Shown here in pieces: positions 1-8,887 of a stretch of 64,000 nucleotides of DNA (positions within the stretch are counted from its first letter, which is position 1; each line of letters begins with the position of its first letter). The position numbers and the translations under genes were made by a program. Origin of the DNA: Oxalobacteraceae bacterium (GTDB taxonomy: Bacteria > Pseudomonadota > Gammaproteobacteria > Burkholderiales > Burkholderiaceae_D); NCBI GenBank assembly GCA_013284265.1, contig JABTBR010000024.1:36074-100073 (forward strand). The letters run 5' to 3'. The notes beneath the pieces are model-generated. The model made no database searches, was not told the origin of the DNA, and saw nothing but the letters and a program-made list of their open reading frames with translations.

Positions 1-75
1 TCAGTTTGTTCATGGTTTCACCGGGTAGTATGCGGACGCCGGGCGTCCGCAGGAGATCGAAAGGTCGGAATTGGC

Positions 76-630
76 TCAGGCAGCTTTATTGCGGCGGCGG
101 GCCAGCAAGCCCAGTACGCCGAAGCCGGCCAGCAGCATCGCGTAGGTGTCCGCTTCCGGTACGGCCAGCACGTGGCCATTGCCGGCGAAAGCGCCGCCGG
201 TGGTGGAAACGACATTGCCGCTGACTTTGAAGTAGTAGGAACCGGCTGCCAGGTTGTTGATCGACAGCGTCCATTTGTCCTGGATGCCGGTCAGCAGCTG
301 CACGCCGCCCGCGACGACCAGGTCGGTGCTGCTGTTGAACAGAGCCAGACCGGTCAGGTTCAGGCCATTGGTGGCCTTGGTGCTGGTCGAGGTGACGATC
401 ATGTCAACATTGCTCAGGCCGCTGGTATTGAAGGTGAACTTGTCGGCGAACAGATTGGCCTGGTTGTTATTGCTGAAGGTATCGCCGAAGTTGGCGTTGC
501 CTTTGCTGGCCAGGGTCACGGCTTTGGGTGCCTTGCTGATGTCGGCGCCGGCTGCGAAGGCCGAGGAGGCTGCCAGACTGGATGCTGCAACGACGAGGGC
601 CAGAACGACCGAGCTGAAATTCTTTTTCAT
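76..630 (-). CDS. FxDxF-type PEP-CTERM secreted protein
   Basis: A 184-residue exported protein. Residues 1-27 form a Sec signal peptide (charged MKK start, hydrophobic core, AFA-A cleavage region). The body is low in charge and rich in Ser/Thr/Asn/Gly and contains F61-A-D-K-F65, matching the FxDxF signature of a PEP-CTERM subfamily. The C-terminus is a sorting tag: V-P-E at 158-160, a hydrophobic segment, then the basic end ARRRNKAA. Such tags are recognised by exosortases, and one (XrtB) lies at 17.2-18.0 kb. The start is at the ATG preceded by AAGG five bases upstream; an in-frame upstream extension has no ribosome site. The function of the mature domain is unknown. Confidence 0.85.
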   Translation of the reverse strand: MKKNFSSVVLALVVAASSLAASSAFAAGADISKAPKAVTLASKGNANFGDTFSNNNQANLFADKFTFNTSGLSNVDMIVTSTSTKATNGLNLTGLALFNSSTDLVVAGGVQLLTGIQDKWTLSINNLAAGSYYFKVSGNVVSTTGGAFAGNGHVLAVPEADTYAMLLAGFGVLGLLARRRNKAA

Positions 631-828
631 GCTTGCCTTAACAATGTGATGATGGGCGGTGCGCCACGGAGCGGCGGACTGCCGCAGATATACAAAAAAC
701 AATTGACCGCGATCATATCACATTGCCAAAAACACTGTTATGTTTTTTTTAAGAAATACTTTCCAGGAGGAACTATCAGCCTGGCCCGGCCGGCCATGCT
801 TCCAGGGGGACGCCATCCCCCGCCCGCA

Positions 829-1881
829 TCAGCGCTGGCGCCGGTACGGCGCGGCCAGCGGCTCGCCGATGAACACACCCTGGGCCGGCCAGGCCACGCT
901 GCGCCAGTAGGCTTCGATGGCGCTGGCGCCAGCCAGATAGTGCTGCAACAGCACCGTGGGCTGGGGGAATTTCTGCCAGAAATTGCAGGGCTCGGTCACC
1001 GAGCCATAGCTGGCCGTGGCGCCCGCCTCCAGCCAGCGCAGGCTGCTCATCTGGCTGTCGGCCAGCAGGTCGCCGCCGCTCGAGGTCAGGTGATCGGCCA
1101 GCGCGCCTGGCAGGAATTGCAAGGTCTCGAGCTTGGCCACCCTGGCCATACCGGTCTGGTAGACGATGATGTCCTTGGCGTCTTCCAGCGCATCGGCCTG
1201 CAGGTTCTTGATCGTCAGCTTTTTCTGCGGCACCCCGGCCACGCGCGGGAAGAAGGGACTGCGGCTGTTACGCGCCTGTTCGCTGGTGGTCAGATAGTAG
1301 GCGGTGGCCGGCTGGATGCTGAAGCCGCTGACCTGGCCGCGGCCGATCAGGGCCTTGCCCTCCTCCAGCGACTCGGTCGGCAGCAGCATCGCCAGACGCA
1401 GACCGAAGTCGGACGGCGCGCGTCCCGGCGGCGCATTGAAGTACGGGCTGGGCTTGCTGGGGCCGCAAGGTTTCTGGCACAGGCCGGCATCCAGGCCCAG
1501 GGTGTAGGCCGACGTGATGGAATTGCATTCGACAGCATAGGGCGCGGTCCAGACCATCAGCACGGCCTGCACTTCCGGTCCCAGTTGCTGGTCGATCTGT
1601 TCCTTGAGCACGCGGAACTGCTCGGCGTCGAGGCGGCGCGGCCGGTTCGGAATCTTCACATGGGCCACATTGCGCGCCGGCACCTGGCGCACCTGGCGGT
1701 AGTGCTCGCCCAGCTCCACGCTGATCGGATCGTCGTCATTGATGACGATGGCCAGCTGGGCCGGCTGCAAGCCGGTAAATGGCTGCGCCCCGGGCGCCCT
1801 GGCGGCCACCACGGGACCCTGGGCGGCGACGGCCTGGGCCGCGCCGGCCAGGCAGATCAGGAAAGTGAGCAATGTGCGCAA
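829..1881 (-). CDS. TIGR03790 family protein
   Basis: A secreted protein of about 350 residues with an N-terminal signal peptide ending near AVAAQ. It then carries the segment QLAIVINDDDPISVELGEHY and a VLMVWTAPYAVECNSITSAY region, which I recognise as the TIGR03790 family. That family is uncharacterised and occurs in genomes with PEP-CTERM/exosortase systems. An AGGAGG ribosome site (1891-1896) directly abuts an ATG at 1888-1890, which is too close. The in-frame TTG at 1879-1881 has a 9-base spacing, so I prefer it. A terminator separates it from manC, so it is probably transcribed separately. No enzymatic activity can be assigned from sequence. Confidence 0.75.
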   Translation of the reverse strand: MRTLLTFLICLAGAAQAVAAQGPVVAARAPGAQPFTGLQPAQLAIVINDDDPISVELGEHYRQVRQVPARNVAHVKIPNRPRRLDAEQFRVLKEQIDQQLGPEVQAVLMVWTAPYAVECNSITSAYTLGLDAGLCQKPCGPSKPSPYFNAPPGRAPSDFGLRLAMLLPTESLEEGKALIGRGQVSGFSIQPATAYYLTTSEQARNSRSPFFPRVAGVPQKKLTIKNLQADALEDAKDIIVYQTGMARVAKLETLQFLPGALADHLTSSGGDLLADSQMSSLRWLEAGATASYGSVTEPCNFWQKFPQPTVLLQHYLAGASAIEAYWRSVAWPAQGVFIGEPLAAPYRRQR

Positions 1882-1903
1882 GGAAAGCATCCTCCTATCA
1901 TAT

Positions 1904-1931
1904 AAATAAAAACGGAAGCCAGGGGCTTCCG
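1904..1931 (-). terminator. Rho-independent terminator after manC
   Basis: On the minus strand CGGAAGCC (1924-1931 and 1913-1920) pairs in an 8-bp stem with a 3-base loop, followed by a T-rich run. It lies about 40 bases downstream of the manC stop and closes the rfbBAC-manC operon. Confidence 0.8.
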
Positions 1932-1973
1932 CTTTGATTATAGCGCGTATTTGCGCTACGGCAACACCAACGA

Positions 1974-3389
1974 TCAGGCGCGCGAATACACGTCTTCGAA
2001 GCGCACGATATCGTCTTCGCCCAGATAGCTGCCGGACTGGACTTCAATCAGGTGCAGCGGCAGCTTGCCCGGATTTTCCAGGCGGTGGTTCATGCCGATC
2101 GGGATATAGGTCGATTCGTTCTCGGTCAGCAAGGTCACGCTGTCGCCGCAGGTCACGCGGGCGGTACCGCTGACCACGATCCAGTGCTCGGCGCGGTGGT
2201 GGTGCATCTGCAGCGACAGCTTGCCGCCCGGATTGACGGTGATGCGCTTGACCTGGAAACGCTCGCCGATATCGATGCCTTCATAGCAGCCCCAGGGACG
2301 GTAGACCTTGGTGTGGTGCAGGTGTTCGGTACGCTCTTCGGCCTTCAGGTGCTCGACGATCTGCTTGACGCGCTGGACCTGGTCCTTGTGCGCGACCAGC
2401 ACCGCATCGGCGGTCTCGACGACGACCAGATCCTTGACGCCGACCACGGCCACGATGCGGCTCTCGGCGCGCACCAGTGAACCGGAGACATTGTCCAGGT
2501 ACACATCGCCGCGGGTGGCATTGCCATCCGCACCGGTTTTCTGCACATCCCACAGCGCCGACCAGGAGCCGACATCGCTCCAGCCTATCGAGGCCGGCAC
2601 GACGATGGCCTGGCGGGTATGTTCCATCACCGCGTAATCGATCGAGTCCGACGGGCTGGCCAGGAAGGAGGCTTCGTCCAGGCGGCAGAAGTCCAGATCG
2701 CTGTAACCGAGGCGCACGGCGGCCTCGGAGGCGCTGGCGATGGCGGGCTGGAACTGGCTCAGCTCTTCGATATAGCGCTTGGCCTGGAACAGGAACATGC
2801 CGCTGTTCCAGAAGTAATTACCGGCGGCGACAAAGCCCTGGGCCGTGGCCAGGTCCGGTTTTTCAACGAAACGGTCGACCGCGAAGCACTGCTCGGCGTC
2901 GGCCGCCTTGCCGCTCTGGATATAGCCGTAGCCCGTTTCCGGACCGGTCGGCACGATGCCGAAGGTGGCCAGCGCGCCCTTGGCGACCAGCGCGGCGGCG
3001 CGTTCGATCGCGGCCAGGAAGGCGGGCGCGTCTTCGATCACATGATCGGCCGGCAACACCAGCATGACCGCGTCCGGGTCCTTGGCCAGCAGGTAGTTGG
3101 CGGCGCAGGCGACGGCCGGGGCGGTATTGCGGCCTTCCGGTTCGAGCAGGATGCCCAGCGGTTTGACCTTGATTTCGCGCAATTGCTCGGCGACCAGGAA
3201 GCGGTGCTCATTGCCGCAGACGATCAGCGGTGCCTGCAGATCGGCCTTGCCGGACAGGCGGCTGACGGTCTCCTGCAACATGGTCAGCTCGGACACCAGC
3301 GGCAGCAGCTGCTTCGGCAGCACGGCGCGCGACAGGGGCCACAGACGGGTTCCGGCGCCGCCAGACAGGATTACGGGATAAATTTTCAT
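1974..3389 (-). CDS. manC: Mannose-1-phosphate guanylyltransferase / mannose-6-phosphate isomerase
   Basis: A bifunctional type II PMI/GMP enzyme of 471 residues, the usual length. It isomerises fructose-6-P to mannose-6-P and makes GDP-mannose from mannose-1-P and GTP in the cytoplasm. The N-terminal nucleotidyltransferase has the signature LSGGAGTRLWPLSR and the sugar-binding FVEKPD. The C-terminal cupin isomerase domain has QMHHHRAEHW metal-ligand histidines followed by VVSGTARVTCGD. It overlaps the upstream NDP-sugar synthase gene by four bases (ATGA), so the two are translationally coupled. It is the last gene of the coupled block and supplies GDP-mannose for the EPS. Confidence 0.95.
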   Translation of the reverse strand: MKIYPVILSGGAGTRLWPLSRAVLPKQLLPLVSELTMLQETVSRLSGKADLQAPLIVCGNEHRFLVAEQLREIKVKPLGILLEPEGRNTAPAVACAANYLLAKDPDAVMLVLPADHVIEDAPAFLAAIERAAALVAKGALATFGIVPTGPETGYGYIQSGKAADAEQCFAVDRFVEKPDLATAQGFVAAGNYFWNSGMFLFQAKRYIEELSQFQPAIASASEAAVRLGYSDLDFCRLDEASFLASPSDSIDYAVMEHTRQAIVVPASIGWSDVGSWSALWDVQKTGADGNATRGDVYLDNVSGSLVRAESRIVAVVGVKDLVVVETADAVLVAHKDQVQRVKQIVEHLKAEERTEHLHHTKVYRPWGCYEGIDIGERFQVKRITVNPGGKLSLQMHHHRAEHWIVVSGTARVTCGDSVTLLTENESTYIPIGMNHRLENPGKLPLHLIEVQSGSYLGEDDIVRFEDVYSRA

Positions 3390-4546
3390 GCTGTTTTCTC
3401 TTCTCTCATAAATTCATTGCTATTGTCGGAGCGGCGCTTGTTGCGGCGGTCGCGCGCATTGGCCCAGGCATCCGGATCATATTCCGAAACATGCTTCATC
3501 TCGCCGGCACGGTCGACACTGTAATCCTTAAACACGATCATTTCGCTTAAAGAAACATTTGGCAACACACGAGTATATTCAAACAAGACGCTGCGCACCA
3601 CTGTTGCTCCAGCGCAAATGTGGCTACCATGGCCGATCCAGGTCGGGCCGATGATGGTCGCGCCCGCCTCTATGCTGGTGCCCGAACCGATGTAGACCGG
3701 TCCCTCGATGCGCGTGCCTTCCCAGTCGATGCTGGTGTTGAGCCCCACCCACAGGCCGTCTTCGATCTGGATGCCGGGCATGTCGAGGTGGGCCACTTCG
3801 CCCAGCAGCACGCTCTGGCACACTTCCCAGTAATCGGTGACGGTGCCGATGTCGATCCAGTTGAAGGCGCGGCTTTGCGCATAGAAAGGCAAGCCCTTCT
3901 CGGCCAGCAGCGGGAACAGCTCGGAACCGATGTCGAAAGGACGGTCGGTCGGAATCAGGGCGATCACTTCCGGCTCGAAAATATAGATGCCGGTGCTGAC
4001 GAAATTCGACAGCGCCTCTTGCTGGCTCGGTTTTTCCTGGAAGGATTTGATGCGGCCATCGCCCTCGGTGACCACCACGCCATAGCTCGACACCTTATCC
4101 CAGGGCACTTCCTTGGTCACCACCGAGGCCAGCGCACCCTTGCGCTTGTGCTCGAACAGGGCCGACTTGATGTCCAGGTCGATCAAGGCGTCGCCGCACA
4201 GCACGATCGTCGTTTCGTCGAAGAAACCGCCGAACTGCTGGATCTTCTGCATGCCGCCCGCCGAACCCAGCGGCTGCGGGAACACTTCGCCGATGTCGGT
4301 GGTATAGCCCTCGAAGGAATAACCGATCTGCACGCCGTACTGATGGCCTTCACCGAAATAATCCTCGATTTTTTCGTGCAGATGGGCCACGTTGACCATG
4401 ATTTCCTTGATCCCGTACTTGGCCAGATGCTCGATCAGATAAGCCATCACCGGCTTGCCCAGGATCGGGATCATAGGTTTGGGCAAGTCATAGGTCAGCG
4501 GCTGTACCCGCGTGCCCTTGCCTGCCGCCAGGATCATGGCTTTCAT
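3386..4546 (-). CDS. NDP-sugar synthase (mannose-1-P guanylyltransferase-like with left-handed beta-helix)
   Basis: A 386-residue sugar nucleotidyltransferase. The N-terminal motif LAAGKGTRVQPLTYDLPKPM and the later QEKPS place it in the nucleotidyl_transferase family. Residues from about 250 form a hexapeptide-repeat, left-handed beta-helix region (IEDGLWVGLNTSID through GPVYIGSGTSIEAGATIIG). This architecture is typical of ManB/GMPP-like and GlmU-like NDP-sugar synthases; the sugar cannot be fixed from sequence. It overlaps rfbC by four bases upstream and manC by four bases downstream. It occupies the slot held by rfbD in the second rfb operon at 40.2 kb. Confidence 0.85.
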   Translation of the reverse strand: MKAMILAAGKGTRVQPLTYDLPKPMIPILGKPVMAYLIEHLAKYGIKEIMVNVAHLHEKIEDYFGEGHQYGVQIGYSFEGYTTDIGEVFPQPLGSAGGMQKIQQFGGFFDETTIVLCGDALIDLDIKSALFEHKRKGALASVVTKEVPWDKVSSYGVVVTEGDGRIKSFQEKPSQQEALSNFVSTGIYIFEPEVIALIPTDRPFDIGSELFPLLAEKGLPFYAQSRAFNWIDIGTVTDYWEVCQSVLLGEVAHLDMPGIQIEDGLWVGLNTSIDWEGTRIEGPVYIGSGTSIEAGATIIGPTWIGHGSHICAGATVVRSVLFEYTRVLPNVSLSEMIVFKDYSVDRAGEMKHVSEYDPDAWANARDRRNKRRSDNSNEFMREEKTA

Positions 4547-5088
4547 GCAAACACCTCCGCATTGGCCAGCAGCGAACCGGCCTGGTCTTTACCGGACAGC
4601 AGCGGCGCCGCCTCCAGTGGCCATTCGATACCGATGGCCGGGTCGTTCCACAGGATAGAACGCTCGAACTCGGGCGCCCAGTAATCGGTGGTCTTGTACA
4701 GGAATTCGGCGGATTCGCTGGTGACGACGAAGCCATGGGCGAAGCCGGCCGGTATCCACAGCTGGCGCTTGTTCTCGGCCGACAGTTCCAGCCCATACCA
4801 CTGGCCGAAGGTTGGCGAGCTCTTGCGCAGGTCGACGGCCACGTCGAACACCGCGCCCGAAGTCACGCGCACCAGCTTGCCCTGGGCTTGCTGGATCTGA
4901 TAGTGCAGGCCGCGCAGCACATTGCGCGCCGAGCGCGAGTGGTTATCCTGCAGGAACTCGGTCTGCACGCCGGTCAGCTCGGCGAAGCGGCGCGCATTGA
5001 AGCTCTCGTAGAAAAAGCCGCGCTCGTCGCCGAACACTTTCGGCTCGATGAGCAGCAAGCCCTCGAGGGGAGTGGTGATCACGTTCAT
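4543..5088 (-). CDS. rfbC: dTDP-4-dehydrorhamnose 3,5-epimerase (copy 1)
   Basis: A 181-residue RmlC-type cupin epimerase, full length for the family. It converts dTDP-4-keto-6-deoxyglucose to the rhamnose isomer in dTDP-L-rhamnose synthesis. Recognisable segments are [35 protein letters not shown] (active-site His) and [12 protein letters not shown]. The start ATG overlaps the rfbA stop by four bases. It differs from the second copy (41059-41604) at only a few residues, such as LLLIEP versus LLVIEP and DERG versus DDRG. A longer in-frame reading upstream is only rfbA read in another frame. Confidence 0.95.
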   Translation of the reverse strand: MNVITTPLEGLLLIEPKVFGDERGFFYESFNARRFAELTGVQTEFLQDNHSRSARNVLRGLHYQIQQAQGKLVRVTSGAVFDVAVDLRKSSPTFGQWYGLELSAENKRQLWIPAGFAHGFVVTSESAEFLYKTTDYWAPEFERSILWNDPAIGIEWPLEAAPLLSGKDQAGSLLANAEVFA

Positions 5089-5996
5089 CGCGGAATCACC
5101 CGGTCTTCCAGGATCTGCAGCAGGTACTGGCCGTAATTGTTTTTCTTCAGTGGCTCGGCCAGCTTGCGCAGCTGGCCGGCGTCGATATAGCCCTTGCGGT
5201 AAGCGATCTCTTCCGGGCACGCGACTTTCAGGCCCTGGCGCTTTTCTATCGTGGCGATGAACTGCGACGCGTCCAGCAGCGAATCGTGGGTGCCTGTGTC
5301 GAGCCAGGCCATGCCGCGGCCCATCAGCTCCACCTTCAGGTCCTGGGCTTCCAGGTAGACCCGGTTGACGTCGGTGATTTCCAGCTCGCCCCGTGGCGAA
5401 GGCTTGATCGCGGCCGCGATATCGCACACCTTGTTGTCGTAGAAATACAGGCCGGTCACCGCATAGTTCGATTTTGGCTTCAGCGGTTTTTCCTCGATGC
5501 TGACCGCCTGGCGGTTCTCGTCGAAGTCGACCACGCCATAGCGCTCGGGATCGTGCACGTGGTAGGCGAACACGGTGGCGCCCTCGGTGCGCTCGTTGGC
5601 GCTGCGCAGCAAGGCATCGAGATCGTTACCATAGTAAATGTTGTCGCCCAAAATCAGCGCCGACGGCGAGTCGCCGACGAATTCCTTGCCGATGATGAAG
5701 GCTTGCGCCAGGCCATCGGGCGAAGGCTGGACCGCATAACTGATCTGGATGCCCCACTGGCTGCCGTCGCCCAGCAAGTCCTGGAAGCGCGGCGTGTCCT
5801 GCGGGGTCGAGATGATCAGGATCTCGCGCATGCCCGCCAGCATCAAGGTCGTCAGCGGATGGTAGATCATCGGCTTGTCGTAAATCGGCAGCAATTGCTT
5901 CGATACGCTCATCGTCACCGGATACAGGCGCGTGCCCGAGCCGCCGGCCAGGATGATGCCCTTGCGCTTAGTTGGGTTCGTTACGTTCGTCATCAT
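5085..5996 (-). CDS. rfbA: Glucose-1-phosphate thymidylyltransferase (copy 1)
   Basis: A 303-residue RmlA-type enzyme that makes dTDP-glucose from glucose-1-P and dTTP, the first step to dTDP-rhamnose. The nucleotidyltransferase signature [16 protein letters not shown] follows the short N-terminal tail [22 protein letters not shown] and [19 protein letters not shown] are further family motifs. It overlaps rfbB upstream and rfbC downstream by four bases each. It is nearly identical to the copy at 41601-42509, with differences confined mainly to the N-terminal tail and isolated residues such as QWGIQ versus QWGIA. Confidence 0.96.
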   Translation of the reverse strand: MMTNVTNPTKRKGIILAGGSGTRLYPVTMSVSKQLLPIYDKPMIYHPLTTLMLAGMREILIISTPQDTPRFQDLLGDGSQWGIQISYAVQPSPDGLAQAFIIGKEFVGDSPSALILGDNIYYGNDLDALLRSANERTEGATVFAYHVHDPERYGVVDFDENRQAVSIEEKPLKPKSNYAVTGLYFYDNKVCDIAAAIKPSPRGELEITDVNRVYLEAQDLKVELMGRGMAWLDTGTHDSLLDASQFIATIEKRQGLKVACPEEIAYRKGYIDAGQLRKLAEPLKKNNYGQYLLQILEDRVIPR

Positions 5997-7063
5997 GCAC
6001 CTTCCCGGTTAAAGTAATTCGTCGCCACCCAATTGGCATACGTGCCCGATTGCACATCGGCGACCCAGGCCTGGTTCGTCAGATACCACTGCACCGTCTT
6101 GGCGATGCCGGTCTGGAAGGTCTCGGCCGGCTTCCAGCCCAGCTCGCGTTCGAGCTTGCGCGCATCGATCGCGTAGCGGCGGTCGTGGCCTGGCCTGTCC
6201 TTGACGTAGGTGATCTGCTCGCGATAGCTGCCGCCAGCGGCCTTCGGCTTCTGCTGATCGAGCATATCGCACAGGGTATGGACGACTTCCAGGTTGGCCA
6301 TCTCGTTCCAGCCGCCGACATTATAAGTCTCGCCCAGGCGCCCGGCTTCGAGCACGCGGCGGATTGCGGCGCAATGGTCGCTGACATACAGCCAGTCGCG
6401 CACTTGCTGGCCATCGCCATAGATCGGCAGAGGCTTGCCCGCCTGCGCGTTGGCGATGATCAGCGGAATGAGTTTTTCCGGGAAGTGGTAAGGACCGTAG
6501 TTGTTCGAGCAATTGGTCGTCACCGTCGGCAGGCCGTAGGTGTGGTGGTAGGAGCGCACCAGGTGGTCCGACGCCGCCTTGGAAGCCGAGTAAGGGCTGT
6601 TCGGCGCGAAGGCCGTCGTTTCGCTGAACGGCGCATCGTCCGGTCCCAGCGTGCCATACACTTCATCGGTCGACACGTGCAGGAAACGGAAGGCCGTTTT
6701 CTCCGCTTCGGGCAGCGCGCTCCAGTAGGCGCGCGTCGCTTCGAGCAGGCTGAAAGTGCCGTTGATGTTGGTATTGATGAATTCGCCAGGACCGAGGATG
6801 GAACGGTCGACATGGCTTTCCGCCGCGAAGTGGACAATCGCGCGCGGTTTGTGCAGCTGCAGCAATTCCAGCACCTTGGCTTGATCGCAAATATCGCCGT
6901 GCACGAAAATATGGCGCGCATCGTCCTTCAGCGTCGCCAGATTGTTCAAATTGCCCGCATAGGTCAATTTATCCAGGTTCAGTACCGGCTCATCAGACTG
7001 GGCCAGCCAGTCGAGCACAAAGTTAGAACCAATAAAACCTGCACCACCCGTCACCAAAATCAT
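5993..7063 (-). CDS. rfbB: dTDP-glucose 4,6-dehydratase (copy 1)
   Basis: A 356-residue RmlB, an extended short-chain dehydrogenase with an NAD-binding [16 protein letters not shown] motif at the N-terminus, the active-site region [10 protein letters not shown] and the catalytic [10 protein letters not shown]. It converts dTDP-glucose to dTDP-4-keto-6-deoxyglucose. I chose the ATG at 7063 because it puts [10 protein letters not shown] at the N-terminus, as in the family; the upstream in-frame extension is not conserved in the second copy. It is the first gene of the coupled five-gene sugar-nucleotide block and is transcribed away from the 515-bp gap shared with the glycoside hydrolase gene. 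Confidence 0.95.
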   Translation of the reverse strand: MILVTGGAGFIGSNFVLDWLAQSDEPVLNLDKLTYAGNLNNLATLKDDARHIFVHGDICDQAKVLELLQLHKPRAIVHFAAESHVDRSILGPGEFINTNINGTFSLLEATRAYWSALPEAEKTAFRFLHVSTDEVYGTLGPDDAPFSETTAFAPNSPYSASKAASDHLVRSYHHTYGLPTVTTNCSNNYGPYHFPEKLIPLIIANAQAGKPLPIYGDGQQVRDWLYVSDHCAAIRRVLEAGRLGETYNVGGWNEMANLEVVHTLCDMLDQQKPKAAGGSYREQITYVKDRPGHDRRYAIDARKLERELGWKPAETFQTGIAKTVQWYLTNQAWVADVQSGTYANWVATNYFNREGA

Positions 7064-7578
7064 TATTAAACCGCCCTTTTCGAGTACCAGCAAGTGACAC
7101 ATGCGTGCTAGGCGCATGCCCATTCGAGATCCAAAACAGCCGCCGCCGCTTTCGCCGCAACGCACCATTTAATTAATTTTACAATACTACTGTGTGAGCA
7201 ATGTTACAATAGTTTCGATAAAGCAGCCAACATTGGCGTACCGTGCGCGCCTCCCGCCTGTTTCAGCTATCATATTGGCAATGTTACTTTGGGAATAAAG
7301 CAGGGGAATTTCCCACCCCTGCCCTTGCGTTGCGCATGGATAGTTTCCACAAACCAACAAAAGATGCTTTTGGCGACGAAAGCGTTTGACTTCGTCTAGC
7401 AAGCCAGTATCATGAAGTTCTGTGGTTTTTTGCTTTTCCCTATCTTGAATCAGCCCGCTTCACCGCTGTCCTGAATCCTTCAGTCAGTACTGTAGCGTTG
7501 AAACGGGTTGGTTTATATACGTAGCTTTTCTTATATGCTATACGCGCAGTTGATCCGCTTGCGCCTCGAGGAGTTAAT
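7064..7578. other. Divergent intergenic region between rfbB and the GH5-like gene
   Basis: No convincing gene is visible. The region holds promoters for both directions. GCAATGTTAC occurs twice in the same orientation (7198-7207 and 7278-7287), 80 bases apart. A hairpin with GCAGGGG/CCCCTGC arms lies at 7300-7322. Near the hydrolase gene TTGGTT, 17 bases and TTATAT (about 7508-7536) could be a sigma-70 promoter, and GAGGAG sits five bases before the ATG at 7579. Confidence 0.45.
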
Positions 7579-8778
7579 ATGAAGCTTTCCCGCCTGCTGA
7601 TGCCCCTGGTCCTTGCCTTAGCCCTGCCGCTCGCCCATGCCGCACCGATCACGGTCGTCAACGGCCAGTTCGTGAAGGATGGCAAACCGTTCTACGGCGT
7701 CGGCGTCAATTATTTCGACGGCTTCACCCGCTATGCCGGCAGCAGCAGGGACTTGACCTGGAAAAAAGGCCTGGCCACGCTGAACCAGTACAAGATTCCC
7801 TTCATCCGCATCAACACCTTCGGTTTCTGGACCGCCGATTTCCAGAAGAACTATCTGAACGACAAGGCGGCCTTCTATGCCCGCCTGGACGCGTTCATGA
7901 ACGAAGCCAAAGCCCAGAACGTGGGCGTGGTGCTCGATCTGTTCTGGAACTACACCATGTTCGTCGACCTGAACAACGAAAAGATGAAAGCCTGGGGCCA
8001 GCAGAACAGCGCGACCCGCAAAATGATGCGCGCGCTGACGACCGAAATCGTCACCCGCTACAAGGGCCATCCGGCGCTGTGGGGCTGGGAATTCTCCAAC
8101 GAGGCCAATAGCTATATGGACCTGCCCGAGGCCAACAATAACCACCAGTACCTGCCGCCCAAGCAGTTCAATACCAAGTCGACCCGCGATGCCAGCGACA
8201 ACTTCGACAAGTCCGTGATCATCAGCGCACTGGCCGACTTCGCCAAGACGACCCGCATCATCGATCCGAAGACGCCGATTTTCAGTGGCCATAACGCGAC
8301 CCGCTCGACCGCTTACCATCTGCAGAACAACAAGAACTGGGTCCAGGACAGCGGCACCCAGTTCGGTGAAATGGTCAGCCGCGACAACGTCGCCCCGGTC
8401 AGCGGCGTCAAGCCCGACGTCGACACCCTGACCATGCACATCTATCCGAACTACGAAGGTACTTTCTTCAACAGCAAGACCGGCAGTAAATTCGGCGACA
8501 TCCTGACCCAGACCATGGCCCGCTCCAAGCTCGACAAGCGCCCCTTCTTCCTGGGTGAGTTCGGCGTCGATGAAAAAATACTCGGCAAGGAAGCGGCCAA
8601 GGCCAAGTTCGTCGAGATGACCGACGCCATCATGGCCAACCGGGTCCCGATGTCGGCCCTGTGGGTATTTGACTTCGCCTACCAGGAAGGCACCTACAAC
8701 GTCACCAGCACCAACAGCCGGTCCTATCAGCTCGACAAGCTCAAGCAGATGAACATCACCATGAGCAGCTGGAAGTAA
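7579..8778 (+). CDS. Secreted GH5-like glycoside hydrolase (paralogue 1)
   Basis: A 399-residue exported protein with a signal peptide (MKLSRLLMPL, core, AHA-AP). The mature part resembles a clan GH-A (beta/alpha)8 barrel of the cellulase/mannanase type. HPALWGWEFSNEAN contains the acid/base candidate E175, and RPFFLGEFG contains the nucleophile candidate E327, each at the end of a predicted strand. It is on the plus strand, opposite to the EPS genes around it, with its own GAGGAG ribosome site and a strong terminator. Its closest visible relative is the gene at 28791-29978. A role in trimming or degrading the EPS is inferred from context only; the substrate is unknown. Confidence 0.8.
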   Translation: MKLSRLLMPLVLALALPLAHAAPITVVNGQFVKDGKPFYGVGVNYFDGFTRYAGSSRDLTWKKGLATLNQYKIPFIRINTFGFWTADFQKNYLNDKAAFYARLDAFMNEAKAQNVGVVLDLFWNYTMFVDLNNEKMKAWGQQNSATRKMMRALTTEIVTRYKGHPALWGWEFSNEANSYMDLPEANNNHQYLPPKQFNTKSTRDASDNFDKSVIISALADFAKTTRIIDPKTPIFSGHNATRSTAYHLQNNKNWVQDSGTQFGEMVSRDNVAPVSGVKPDVDTLTMHIYPNYEGTFFNSKTGSKFGDILTQTMARSKLDKRPFFLGEFGVDEKILGKEAAKAKFVEMTDAIMANRVPMSALWVFDFAYQEGTYNVTSTNSRSYQLDKLKQMNITMSSWK

Positions 8779-8794
8779 CTCTCCCGCCCGCCAT

Positions 8795-8840
8795 AAAAAA
8801 ACCGCAGCGCCGGCTCGATGCCCGCGCTGCGGTTTTTTTT
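8795..8840. terminator. Bidirectional terminator
   Basis: CCGCAGCGC (8802-8810) pairs with GCGCTGCGG (8824-8832). A runs precede and eight T follow, so it can stop transcription of the hydrolase gene and of the converging glycosyltransferase operon. Confidence 0.88.
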
Positions 8841-8887
8841 ATCCGGAGCGCCAGCGCCGCGGCGCCGCCCGCCCCCGGGCACCGGCC

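Larger units (their letters stand above)
4543..7063 (-). repeat. Duplicated rfbBAC segment, copy 1
   Basis: This 2521-bp segment is near-identical to 41059-43579 at a constant offset of 36516 at both ends. Two 60-base blocks I compared differ at one (4561-4620) and two (5221-5280) positions. Similarity ends at the start codon of the next downstream gene. Confidence 0.9.

Noticed and set aside
172..1905. 577-codon plus-strand open frame over the PEP-CTERM and TIGR03790 genes
   Set aside because: Antisense shadow across two genes and their gap; low-complexity Gly/Gln/Arg translation without recognisable domains.
4543..7063. The rfb duplication as an assembly artefact
   Set aside because: The copies differ at scattered positions, have different rfbA N-termini and different downstream genes, so they are genuinely distinct loci.
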